A DNA stretch of 64,000 nucleotides, taken from Chlamydomonas sphaeroides. Its lineage: Eukaryota > Chlorophyta > Chlorophyceae > Chlamydomonadales > Chlamydomonadaceae. The DNA is taken from assembly GCA_001662425.1 (NCBI GenBank), contig BDDC01000002.1, positions 188,245 through 252,244 on the forward strand, read 5' to 3'. The translations under genes and the position numbers were made by a program. Positions 12,242-22,791 of the stretch are shown here, in pieces (within the stretch, counting starts at the first letter, position 1; each line of letters begins with the position of its first letter). Below the pieces are notes generated by a model, which was not told the DNA's origin, searched no databases, and was given only the letters and a program-made list of their open reading frames with translations.

Positions 12242-15100
12242 CTGTGGGGCGCTGACGGCGCCGTCGGCGGCGGCGGTCTGCCCGGGGCGGCCCTGCCGTT
12301 CCTGGACGGCGAGGCACCCGAGGTGGGCCCTAGGACCCCACCAACCTCACTCGCCACCTGCCATGCTCCTAGTCAGCCTTGCCCGCACACACAGCCCACA
12401 CAGCGCATCAAGACACCCGCGAGCCGCACCGCACCCGCACAGCCTCCGTACGCAGGCAGCGCTGGGTCTTGTAGCGGGCTCGCCGTTGAGAGCCGCCAGC
12501 CCCCTGCGACCCCCAGCTGCCGACGCGCCCTCGCCCGCCGCCCGCCGCTTGCTGCCGCTTGCCCGCAGGGAGACGTCGATCGCGAGTTCCAGCAGGCCAC
12601 CAAGGACTTTCGCCGCTTCTACCACCCACACTATCAGCACCAACAGGACACCGGCGCCGGCGCCGCCACCACGCCCGCCGCCGCTGCGGCTGACCTGTTC
12701 GCCTCGCCGCCGCCGCCGCCGCCGGCGTACTACACGCCGTTCCATTCGCTGTTCGACTCGCCGCCGTATGGGGCGTACGGCGGTGGTGGCGCGGCGGCGG
12801 GGCTGCCGCCGCTGCCGTACCTGGCATCGGAGGCGGGCCTGGCGGAGGCGCCCGACGGTGCCGCCGGCTCGGCGCTCAGCGGCCTGACGGAGCTGCTGCC
12901 GCAGGGCCCTGAGCACCCGAGCGACGCTGCCGCCGGAGCCGCCGCCGCTGGAGCAGCGGCGGCGGCGTCAGCGCTGGCGCAGCCTCAGCGCCAGCGCCAT
13001 CGGCGGAGCCATCCCGGTACCGCCGAGCCGGCGGCGACGGAGGACGCCGCCGGCAACCGCTATTCTCTTGTCGACACGTCTCGCTACGGCGCCGGTGGCG
13101 GCGGCGGCGGCCCGGCGCTGATCAGCTATCAGTCGGCGCCGGCTGCGCAGCTGAACGCCTTCACGCGACCCAGCGGCGCCGCCAGCACCGAGGCGCCGGC
13201 GCTGTCAGCGCCGGCCGCCGCCGCCGCCGCCGCCGGCACTCCGCCCGCCGAGGCTCAGCCGGTTGGCTCCGAATGCGGCTCAGACGCCGGCGGAGCTGAC
13301 GACGGCACTGCTGGCGGAGGCGCCGGCGGAGGTCTGAGGCGGCCGCAGCGGCCACCCAGCCAGAGCGACGGCGGCGCCGTCGAGCTGGCGGCCGACGGCG
13401 ACGGCGGCGCGGTCGCCGCCGCGGCGGCGGCGCCGTGGCGGTCACTCAGCGACATTGGCGCCCCGCAGCAGGTGTCGGAGCTGGCGGCGATGGCTGCCGC
13501 TGTCGCCGCCGCGGCGTGCGGCGGCGGCGCCGCCGCTGACGGCGCCGCCGACGGCAGCGTCACTGAACAGGCTCTGGCGGCGGCGGCGGTAACGGCCGCT
13601 GCTGCCGCGGCGCTATCTGCGCAGCCCGCTTGGCCGCCGGGGCTCGAAGAGGACGCTGGCGGCGGCGACGACGTGGCGGCGGCGGCGGCGGCGGCGGGGC
13701 TGCTAATCCCGTCGGCAGAGAGCCTGGCGGCGGCGGAGGCGGCGCTGGCGGGCCACCACGCCGCCAGGCTGCAGGACGCCAGCGGCGGCGGCGCCGCGGC
13801 CGACGGCGCGATGCAGGTCGACGATGCGGCGCCGCCGCCGTACGGCATGGCGCTGCCGCCGCTGGGTGCCTATGGCGGCGCCGTCGCGTGGTGGGAGGCG
13901 AGTGAGCCGGCAGAGGCGCTCGGCGCCGTCGGCGGCGGGCTTGCGCACGCGCCGCCGTACGAATACGGCAGCAGCACGGCTCTTGCGCAAGAGGTACAGG
14001 TGAAGTACGAGCAGCAGCAGCCGCAGATGCCGTACCAGATGATGTTGCCGTATGAGTACGACAACAGCCAGCAGTACGTTCTGCTCGCCGAGGCTCGGCT
14101 GTACCGCGGCGCGGACGTGTACGGCTCCGGCTCCGGCGCCTACAGCCTGACGCCGTACGGCAGCGGGCTGGGCGCGGACCTGTCTGGTGCCGTACAACAC
14201 ATGTCGTACAGCGTGCCGTACGAGCCGCAGCCCCTGCCGCAGCAGCCGGCGCACGCTTATGATGCTCCGCACGCTCACGAGGCGGCGGCCACCCCACAGC
14301 ATGCGGCTCTGTCAGGCCAAGGGGCAGCGGCGGCGGCGGCGGCAGCGGCCGAGCCGGCGGCGCCGGCGACGTTGCTCCAGCCGGTGCCACTGCGTTGCGG
14401 CACGCACCGCTTCGGCTCCGTCAGCAGCAGCGGCCCGCCGTCGGGCGGCGCAACGCCGACGCCGCCGCCGCCGACCGCAACCACCACAGCGGCGGCGGCG
14501 GCGGCCAAGCCTCAGGGCTCGGCCGGCGGCCGCCGGTCGCCGGCGGGGCCGCCGGCGGGGGCTCGCGTCCGCCAGCGGGAGGGCAGCGCCGGCGGCGGCG
14601 CATCTGGCGGCAGCGGCGCTGTCGGCGGCGGCGCCGACGGCGGTGCCGAGGCCGAGACCAGCCACGGACCCAAGCGCAAGCGCAAGGCTGCGCTCGCGCC
14701 GCTGCCGCCGCTGCCGCCGCAACAGCACGCTCCGCAGCCACAGCACGCCGCGCAGCACGCCGCCGCCGATGATGACGTCAAGGAGCGCCGCACGCCGTCG
14801 GACGGCAGCACGCGCAGCACGCACACGCCGATGACGCCCCGCCACGCCCCCATCCGATCCGACAGCGCCGGGGGGCGAGCACCCAGCCCCTCGACCGCAG
14901 TCGGGCCGCCACCGGGCCTGGCCCTGCCGCCGGGTCTGGCGGCGCCGCTTGCGATGGGGACGGTCACGACTGCGGCGCCGGCGGCCGCGGCGGCGGGGCT
15001 GTCGTTCGGAGCCTACGCCAGGATGCATCACCCGCCGCCGCAGGCGCAGACGCCTCCGTCGACGCCGCCGGCGGCGGGGGTGGCGGCGGACGACTGCTAG
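7969..15100 (+). CDS. AP2-domain transcription factor, very large and low-complexity
   Basis: Exons: 7969-9069, 9421-9575, 9904-10225, 10459-10602, 10782-10807, 10979-(gap at 11066), (gap end 11435)-11551, 11901-12322, 12569-15100; TAG at 15098. Phases match at every junction outside the gap. One AP2 domain, about residues 497-562, runs FRGVTRHRRTKRWEAHIWEE, VYLGGFEVEEHAAKAHDVMA, and ends NYVADTY; it is split by the intron at 10226-10458. NEVVRLLRRSHGKEATRQ follows. AP2 domains bind DNA, so this should be a nuclear regulator. Exon 1 is rich in Gln, His, Ala and Gly and has a short SPYGAL repeat. The last exon is an 840-residue Ala/Gly/Pro/Gln-rich tail with a nuclear-localisation-like PKRKRK near the end. 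Only one AP2 domain is visible; a second could in principle hide in the N gap. Long antisense open frames here are composition shadows. Confidence 0.85.
8916..9003 (+). repeat. Short coding tandem repeat, SPYGAL
   Basis: Three near-identical units of 24-27 bp in AP2 exon 1 encode SPYGAL separated by prolines. The DNA is almost identical between units, which points to recent slippage or duplication. Confidence 0.8.
10821..10850. repeat. 10-bp tandem repeat in AP2 intron 5
   Basis: Three perfect copies of gctgccaggg, just inside the intron that follows the 26-nt exon 10782-10807. Confidence 0.9.
11066..11434. other. Assembly gap (369 N) inside the AP2 gene
   Basis: The left edge is a GGC/poly-glycine run (APGGGG...). 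The right edge resumes in an open frame (IFGDDECDLYG). The gap probably hides a GC-rich repeat plus one or more exon boundaries, so AP2 protein length is unknown. Confidence 0.95.
11539..11700 (+). repeat. Duplicated splice-donor region, AP2 intron
   Basis: The exon end and donor at 11539-11585 (gggaccttcgcagtgagt, then a ggc run and gggggatcaagg) recur at 11657-11700 as gggacctgcgcagtgatc, a ggc run and ggggatcgagg, 118 bp downstream inside the intron. Confidence 0.7.
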
Positions 15101-17504
15101 GCGGCGCGGTGCGGGCGTGCGGGTCCCGAGGGGAGGGAGGCTGTCAGCGGCGGCACACACCATACAGTTGTTGAGGCAAGCAAACGAGATTCGATCCGAG
15201 GCTGTCAACCTCAAACAAGCACCCGTCGTGAAGGGCGTAAAGGGATCGTGTGGGTGCTGTGGATCGCCCCAGGTGTGACTGCAGGGCGTGGTATATCGCT
15301 GCTTGCGGCGGGACCTCTTTGCCGCCGGTTGGGTTGCATCGCATGGGTGCTGCCTGCTTGCATGTTTTGCGCGGGTGTGAGCGTTTGGCGTGGGGCTCGC
15401 TTCCGGTTGAGCGTGTGAGGTGCGGCTGGCAAGGCATGATGCGGCCGGCACATCAGGCGGCGAGCAACAGCCTGCTGCAGTGGGGAGCGTGTGGGCTGTG
15501 GGGGCTGCGTGGGCGTGGAGCGGCAAGCGGACCGCTTGTGAGCGTGAGGGTGTGGCCGGGTGTGTGCATGTGCGAGCGGCTGCGGTGAGACTGAGGGGCA
15601 GCGGCGGGCAACAGCGGCTGCTGAGTGGTGGCTGGTGGCTGGTGGTTGGTGGTTGGTGGTTGGTGGTTGGTGGGGGATGGCCGGTGGGCTGGGTGGACGG
15701 CGTTGGGGGCTGACGGTGGCGGTGTCTCGTTGCGCGTCTCTCTTTCTCGCCAGACTGGCGGCTGTGCGGGCTGCACGCAGCAGCGGCGCTGGAAGGCTAG
15801 TTTTTTGGTCCTAAGGGCAAGCACCCCTGCCGTACGTACGGTGTGCTGGGGCCTGCTTGGAGCTCATCCATGCCGGCGAGGTCGCCCTGCCGTGCCATCC
15901 CTTCGACGTGTCGGTGAGACCCCTGCGCTGGCCCGCCTTCCCAGTGCCCAGTGGCGTGGTGACCCGGCCCTTGCAGGGGAGAGGGGCCCTTGCGCGCTGG
16001 GCCGTACTGCTGAGGGCTGTGACTATGGCGCATTCCTGCCGTCGGGGCAGGTCGTCGTGCCAGCTCAGCACACCGGCTGCCGTACGCACATGTCGTATGT
16101 ACGCCGATGACGCCAGAGAAGAGTATCACACCGGCAGCGCAAGTGTCGTATGTACAATGGACGGCCCCCGCACACCGACCCGCAAAGGGCGCGGTTGCTG
16201 CGGCTGCCGGGGCGTGCAGACCGGCGGCGTGGCCGCTCTGTAGAGCCGAGAGGCAGGACTAATACGTGTGCTTACTGTGGAGGTGCAGGGGGCGGGCATG
16301 GCAGTCCGTTGGGGGGTGTTGCTGGCGTGGTGTTGATGTGTGGGTCGCGCGCCCGAGGGCGAGGCGTGGCGTGGTGTGGAGTGGCGCGGCGCAATAATGC
16401 TCCTGCTCGTGTGCTCTCTTACATGGTGTTGTGCAGCGCGTGTTTGGTCCCTAGGCGCGCTTCTGTGTGCAGCTCAGCAACGCACGAGAGACATGCCGGA
16501 AAATGCGAGTGGTGGTGGCCACGGAAGGTCCACCCCTGGTGGTGTGCCATCCTCGCAGGAGCATTGCAAGCCGTTTGATCAAAGTCAGCGAGGCACCGCT
16601 TCCACACGCACGCGTCCCCCATCGACGCGACCTCCAGGCCGCAGCACTCGGCCGCTTGGCTCTCACGGATGCCGTACTCCCACATGCCGCGACCCCACCG
16701 TACATACCGTACAGACGCCAGCAGCACCCTGAGCGCAGCGGACCCTAGCAGTCAAGCAGCCATCACGTCCGGAGGCGAGCAAGTAAAGGCATACAAGTGC
16801 ACGAGCGCCTAGCAAGATGCCCCGTATCGCGAGCTGCCGCCAAAGCCCGCATGCGACGTCGCCTCATGTCATGCAACATCGAAGCAGCTCGAGACGCCCC
16901 TCGTCACTCGTCGGCCCCCCAGCACCTCCCACCGGCCGCCCCCACGCGCCCAATCAGCGCCTACATGAAGCTCATGACCAACAAGGTCACCGCCACCAAG
17001 GGGGCCACCAGCCGCCTCAGTGACCTCACGGGCCCACCCCACAGCCAAAGCCCGCCCATGCAGAGCCGGCGCTGCGATCGCCGCGAGGTCCACCGGCGCG
17101 GGCAGGCCGGTGTCTTATTCGCTCGCGTCAGGCCGCAACGCGGAATGCAGCCCCACGCAACCCGCCTTCTGCAACACCCAAGACTCACGCCACTTCCCCC
17201 CGCCTGTCCGAGCTGCGCGCTGCGGCGGCGCCCGCCCCGCCTCAGCACGCTCCTGCTACGCCGCCGTTCGCAGCTGCTCGGGTGCCCGCGAGCCGCCGCT
17301 TACCCATCGCCACGGCGCATCGCCGCGGAGGCGACCGTGCTCCAGCCTCACCTGGCAACTATCTGCGGCCCGCCCCCTTCCCAACACCGCACACCCCTCT
17401 TCCCATCCCGCCCGCTGCAGTCTGCAAGCTCAACGCAGCCCCCACGCACACATCGCTCCACGCTTTCGCTGCGTGCTCCTTGCACCCGCTCCGCTGCCGC
17501 CTCC
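15101..17504. other. Intergenic between convergent AP2 and SNARE genes
   Basis: This should hold the 3' UTRs of both genes. A tggtggt-type simple repeat lies at about 15625-15672. An exon-like stretch near 15857-15914 (LIHAGEVALPCHPFDVS, then gtgaga) has no partner exons I could join, so I do not call a gene. Confidence 0.45.
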
Positions 17505-20500
17505 TCAGATGCCGGCCAGCCGCTTGGCCGCCGCCGCCGCCAGCCCCGTCTTGGTGGGCATGGAAGGCAGCATGCCCTCCTCCTTGGCCTCCTTGGGCTG
17601 GCCGCGGGCTGCGGCGGCGGGCGCAGCGGCGGTTGCGGCGGCAGTCGCTCAGGGTAGGTAGGCGGGCGCGTGGGTGGGGTCTACTTCTTGAGCGCTGCGG
17701 CCAGCAGGCATAGCACGGCACAGCACAGCGGGCGGTGCGCAGTGTGAGCTGTCTGCGGACTCCAACACCCATCGACAGCGCGACGAGGCACAACACACAG
17801 ATGTGCCGTACACACACACGACCTATTTCGGAACACACGCCCTCCCCGTCGTCCCGCCCCGCTCACCCAGGTTCCGCAGCTGGCTGTTCTTGTTGACGTC
17901 GCCCAGGCGGTCCCGGGTGGCCTCGGCCTTGTGGTCCAGGCGGTCCAGGTCCTGGTTCTGCTGCGCCAGCTCCCCATGGAGCGCCTAGGGGGAGAGAGGG
18001 ACGGGCAGGGGGAAGGGCGTGTGTGTTCGTGTGAGCGAGTTGTGCCGTCCAGGTGGTCCAGGCCCTGTTTATGGAGCGTCAGCTCCCCCTGGAGCGCCTG
18101 GGGAGAGGAAGGATATGATACGAAGTGAAGAGGCCCTCGCCTATCCCACCACCCGTCGGCCCTTTCGTGTGCCTATGTATGCGCATCGACCGCCGCCCAT
18201 CCGTCTGCCCCCCACCCCACCCCTACCTCACCCCCTCCCTCACACACACACGCACGCACGCACCTTGGCGCCCTCCAGCAGCCCCTCCACGCCCTGGCCG
18301 ATGGCGTCAATGACCTTGTTCTGCAGGCGGGTCTCCTCGTGGAGCGCCATCTCGGTGGAGCCTGGAGGGGAGGGGAGGGGAGGGGGGCAGCGAGGGGAAA
18401 GGGCCTTGGGTTCGTGTGTGCGCGGGGGCAGGGGCGGGCGGACGCGCACCCTCGTGCTATGCTGGCTGCTTGCGCCGTGGCGGAGCAGGAGCAGCCCAGG
18501 CACGGCCGCAGCTCGCCCCGTGTCGCACTCCGTACACGGCACTGTACGGCAACGGGCTGTACAGCACTCACGGTAGTCGTCGGGCAGGCGGATGTCGGGG
18601 TCCCGGATGCGGCTGACGGCGCCGTCGGCCGCGGCGCCGCCCTTGGCCGCCGCCTTGTCCTTTTCCTTGTTCTTGCCCCCGTCGCCGTTGCGGGCGGCGG
18701 CGGCAGTGCGCGGCGGCGGGCCCCTGCCGGCGGCGACCACCGTCTTGCCCCTGGAGGCGGAGGCGCAAGTGAGGACGGGTCAGAGGGCGCCTGCCGGCAA
18801 GACCGCTCCATGATAGAAGCCGAGCAGCAGCTGACAACCTGCCCGGGGCTGGCTCCGCCTTGGCGCTCCGGCGGCAGAGCGTGCCCGTGTTCCGGCCGCA
18901 GCCCGGCCCCCCGCCTGGCCCCACCCTGCCACCGCCAGCCTACCCCATCCGGTGCTGCGTTGTTAGGACTTGAGTCCGTGCCCCGACCACCTGCCCCTGC
19001 TCTGGTCCGGGTCCGCGCCCAACGCCGCACGCTCTGCATGTGTCCATAGCAGCCCCTGGCCTACCAAGACCGCAACCCGATGGACACGGGTGCTGCACAG
19101 CACCCGCCCGCCCACAAGCAAGGACGAGGTCCTCTGGCGCTCACTTTGCCACCCGCCGTTGCCAGTCCCGCTTGCGCGCCTCCTCCGGGTCCGCGCCCGT
19201 GCAGCTATCGCACATCCAGCAGCAGCAGCAGCGCCGCATGTAGCTCAGCAGCTTCTCCGCGTACGTCAGCTCCTCGTTCATCTGCCGTACACAGAAACAC
19301 AGCACGCCGTAAGTACACGTCACGAGGACGAGCAATACCACCGCCTGCCGCACAGCTGTGCTGCCGCGGCGCACCTCTCGGGGCCACGCAAACGGACCCG
19401 GCCAACGCAAGATCCGCCCGCGCAATTGTTGCAACGCATATATCAGTACGGCATGTTCCGTACGTTCGTACCTCGTCCATGCGGTCGGAGATGTCGTACA
19501 TGGTTTTGTTCTGGGCCTCCAGGTTGCGCAGCGTCTCCTCCTGCACGGCCTTGGACTCCTGCACCACCTGCACAGCGACATGGCGGGATTGGATGGGTCA
19601 AACCACCGGCGTAACGACCTTGCATTCCCTAGAAACCTCCAAACCGCCTGCGTAACGATGCAGCAGGCGCGCAACCGCCAACAGACGCCGAGCATGGGGC
19701 TGCATGGAGACAGCGCTCCTGCGCGTCGGGTTGGCCGGCCCACAGGCGGTCCGGTGGCGGCAGCAGGGGCCATGTGACCGCCCGCGTGACGACCCAGCAC
19801 GCACGCAACGGACCACCGACGACTGCGGCGCAGGCCACCTCGGGCCACCTCGGGCCGCAGGGGCCAGGGGCCGCAGCACCGCCGCCATGCCACTGGGTCC
19901 ACCATTGCACAGCCGCATGCGATCCATCCAGGCACAGTCTGGTGTGGGGCCTGAGCTCCGTGACCCCGTGCAGCCATCCGCGTCGTGCGAGCGTCGGTTC
20001 TCGACTCCGGCATAGGGCCTGAGCCACGTGGCGCAGCGGCAGCCTTGCCTCCGCATCTTTGGCGTGCGGCCCCCGAAGGGCAGCGGCAGCCTTAGCGCCC
20101 TATCCCCCTTTGGCCCCTCAACCTCCCGCATCACCAGCGCCGCTTGCCCGCAGTGCCCAGGCCGGCCCACAGCCGCCGTCCCCACAAGGCCATCTGCCGT
20201 ATAGCATAGTTAGAAGTCATGCCGTACGAGTGCTAGTACAGGGGCATCAGCCCGAGCAGTGCGAGCAGACCCGCCGCCGCTGGGCCCTACCTTCAGCGCG
20301 CGCTGCGCCACAGCCGTTGTCTCCTTGTGCGTCTTGACAGCTGTCTGCACAAGCTGGTCCGTGGTCTGGTCCTCCAGCGGCAGCGCCGTGGGGTCAATGT
20401 TGATCTCGCCGTCATTGAAACCGTCGGCGCCAGCAAACAGCTCATTCCGCGTCTGCTGCTCCTCCCGCCGCCCGCGGTTCGTCGCCTGCGCGGCGCCGGG

Positions 20501-20521
20501 CGGCGCTGCCGGCTTGGGCAT
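17505..20521 (-). CDS. SNAP-25-like Qb/Qc SNARE protein
   Basis: Seven exons, transcribed high to low: 20291-20521, 19472-19567, 19145-19281, 18572-18750, 18264-18361, 17867-17984, 17505-17647; 333 aa, with every phase matching. The start is the ATG at 20521 (MPKPAAPPG); an in-frame Met 16 codons upstream is possible. Residues about 60-125 form a Qb SNARE helix (VVQESKAVQEETLRNLEAQN). Residues about 198-270 form a Qc SNARE helix that ends LGDVNKNSQLRNL, and the C-terminus is TGLAAAAAKRLAGI. Two SNARE motifs and no membrane span are typical of SNAP-25/SNAP-33 proteins, which join a syntaxin and a VAMP to drive vesicle fusion at the plasma membrane. Between the helices is a cluster of six cysteines (RRCCCCWMCDSC, residues 125-136), like the palmitoylated cysteines of animal SNAP-25. 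The linker is Lys/Ala-rich. Intron 5 contains a decayed copy of exon 6. Confidence 0.88.
18049..18104 (-). repeat. Degenerate copy of SNARE exon 6 start inside intron 5
   Basis: Translates ALQGELTLHKQGLDHLD against ALHGELAQQNQDLDRLD in the real exon at 17867-17984, and keeps a matching AG acceptor. It lies 113 bp upstream in transcription direction and diverges before the exon end. Confidence 0.8.
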
Positions 20522-21050
20522 CGCCGGCGCGCCCCTAGGACGGAGGCTGCTTGCCGCTGGCTCGGTCAAAGGTCTGGCCGCGTGGGTAAGGTGGTAAACG
20601 GGGCCAGCCCGGGTGAGGGCAGCTGGGCCGCGAAGCGCAGGGAGCTGGCAGGGGCCGGACTACGAGGTTGGCCCAGAGCGCTGTCACACAAGCGATTCGA
20701 CGAGGGGTCCTGGCCACGTGCGATGCTGCTGCTAGGGCAAGCGTAGTATTGAGCTCGGGGCGCAACGCACTTCGGCCGATGCCGATGATGGGTCCGGTAA
20801 GGACAGCTGCCTAGTGTGTGTGCTCTAGGCTGCTATGTAAGGAAAGCTATTAAGCATAGTTGTACACGGGTATAGGTGCGAGCGGTCGTGCGCTGGTGCC
20901 CAGCTCGCATGCGTGCTGGGCCATGCTCTCCGTCTTGGGTACACGCTGGAGCCATATCCCAGCACTGCCACCGCTTCTGTGCACTTAGGAAAGCTACATT
21001 AGGGGCCGCTTGGGCCGAGCTGCTGCACATCCAGCCGAGACTTGCTCAGG
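20522..21050. promoter_or_regulatory. Shared divergent promoter region, SNARE (-) / complex I ferredoxin-like (+)
   Basis: 529 bp separate the two start codons, so both promoters and 5' UTRs must lie here. I see no clear TATA box. Confidence 0.5.
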
Positions 21051-21641
21051 ATGGCGCTGCGCGCTCTAGGCCGGCAGCTCCGCAACCTTAACTTCATTCC
21101 TGCGGTGCAGCCACAGCGCTTCTTTGGGGCCAGCGCGCACCATGAAGAAGAGCACGATGAGGAGACAGGCCCGGCGCAGACCCCCACCGTCTTTGACAAG
21201 CTAGTGGAGCTGACCGTCGTGGACATGAACGGCATCCTGCACAAAGTCCGGGGCATGGCTGGGCAGAGCCTGTCTCAGGCGCTCATTGAGTATGGCTTCC
21301 CGGAGACCTACTTCTTCCCCAACATGGGCTTCTACACGCAGCACATCGTGGATGCGCACGTGTTCGTGCCCAAGGAGTACTGGCCAAAGATGCCCAACAT
21401 CGACCCCGACAGTGACGAGGGGGGCGCCGTGAAGCGCATGTTCCGCGACATCGTACAGGACTACCAGCGCGACACCTCTTACTTCGCCTCCTACATCACG
21501 CTCGGCCCCGAGCTGAACGGCATGACCGTGGGCATCGGCCCCATCAAGCCGTGGATTCTGCACTCGGAATGGGCGTTCGCTGGCGTGCACGACAGCAAGG
21601 CGAAGCAGTTCGACAAGCCGACAGTGGAGATTTGGGGGTAG
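21051..21641 (+). CDS. Complex I ferredoxin-like subunit (C1-FDX type), mitochondrial
   Basis: A single uninterrupted frame of 196 aa, ATG at 21051, TAG at 21639. Residues 1-30 (MALRALGRQLRNLN..., then QRFFGAS) are basic and lack acids, as in mitochondrial presequences. From about residue 46 the protein follows a plant-type 2Fe-2S ferredoxin fold: VELTVVDMNGILHKVRGMAG, then QSLSQALIEYGFPE, and a C-terminal ITLGPELNGMTVGI plus PIKPWILHSEW. This matches the ferredoxin-like subunit bridging complex I in plants and algae (known in Chlamydomonas work, I believe, as NUOP3). The predicted protein contains no cysteine at all, so it cannot hold a 2Fe-2S cluster in the usual way; a structural role is likely. 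Intronless structure is unusual beside its intron-rich neighbours. It shares a promoter region with the SNARE gene. Confidence 0.75.
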   Translation: MALRALGRQLRNLNFIPAVQPQRFFGASAHHEEEHDEETGPAQTPTVFDKLVELTVVDMNGILHKVRGMAGQSLSQALIEYGFPETYFFPNMGFYTQHIVDAHVFVPKEYWPKMPNIDPDSDEGGAVKRMFRDIVQDYQRDTSYFASYITLGPELNGMTVGIGPIKPWILHSEWAFAGVHDSKAKQFDKPTVEIWG

Positions 21642-22791
21642 ACGGGGAGCAGCGTCAGAAGACGGGGTGAAAGGGGTGACGTGCTGCGGGTGAGCCATCC
21701 ACAGCACACGGCGGCAGGGACGGCTGGGGCGCTGGCGCCGCGCCCTGCCTGTCAAGCTTATCATGACTGACCTGGTTGGGAACTTGCAAGGGCGACAGCT
21801 GGCTGCGCTGGAGCGCGCTGGCTCGCGCGATTAGACAGGACGGCTTGGCTGGCGGCGTGGACGCGGCTATGGCTGGCGCAGCCCTGCTGTCTAGGCTGCT
21901 GCGCCGGCTGTGGAGGCGGGACGCTTGCATTGGGCGCCGGCTGCAAGCTGGCTGGAGCTGAAAGCTGCCAGTGCGGCGGGCGGCTCAGGGACCGCTGGGT
22001 TTGCGGTGCGTGTTGCTGGGTGCCGCAGCGGCTTGGCGGGGCTAGTCGGGTGGCGGGGTGCGGGACGCAGTGTGTTGAAGCGGGCGGCGGCGCGCAGACG
22101 TATGGGAGGCTGCTGTGCTAAGTCGGCGGGGTGCGGTGCGTGGCTGCAGTGGTGTTTGTTGGCGGACACGCGCGGCCCACGGACGGGGCGCATGCAAGAT
22201 GCGAGCCCGTTGCGGTTTGCCGCTGACCCACATAGACCATCTGCCGGCGCTCAGCCGGCTGCTGCTGCTGCAGAAGCTGGCACGGCACGGCTGCCATCAG
22301 CGCCCGGCGCGAGGCGCAGCCGACTGGGCCCTGGTGCGGCGCCCGCTGCTGCAGAGGGCGCTGTCAGCACGGTCGCGGTCAGCGCACGCGCGCAGCGTTG
22401 GTCGGCATCCTGTTGCTCAGGATCCTGACCTTGCAGCTTGGCACCCGGCTCGACGATGGCCCCGCAGCCAAACGGCATGTGCATAGGCCGTGCACCGAGC
22501 GCCCTGACGCAAACAGCACATGCAGCCTATGCATAAAGGATTCCGTGCCGGACACCACGCTGCAGCCCGCGTTGCACCAGCCACGCCGGGCCTCCTGCCG
22601 CCCCCCCCCCCATCCCGTGCCCGTCGACGGCCACATCTTCGGTACCCAGCGCTCCGCCATTTGCCCCACCACGCCGCGACTGCACCCAATGAAGAATACC
22701 GGTACGATCAAGCAGCACATCAGTCCTGGTCTGCTCGGCGCGTTCGTGAAGCAGCGACGGACAGCCCTCGTCAGCGCGCCTTTCTGTCGCC
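21642..22791. other. Intergenic between convergent genes
   Basis: Open frames are present on both strands, but none has recognisable motifs or splice-consistent partners. It presumably includes the 3' UTRs of the complex I subunit and the glycosyltransferase-like gene. Confidence 0.45.

Noticed and set aside
13161..15526. Long antisense frames opposite the last AP2 exon
   Set aside because: Arg/Ala/Pro-only composition is the complement of GCN/GGN-rich coding sequence, not a gene.
16961..17248. Minus-strand frame ending LVAPLVAVTLLVMSFM
   Set aside because: Looks like a tail anchor, but it lies beyond the SNARE stop codon and has no upstream exons that fit.
22251..22484. Minus-strand frame beginning MHMPFGCGAIVEPGAKL
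   Set aside because: Briefly resembles a glycosyltransferase-61 end, but there are no supporting exons and the rest is low complexity.
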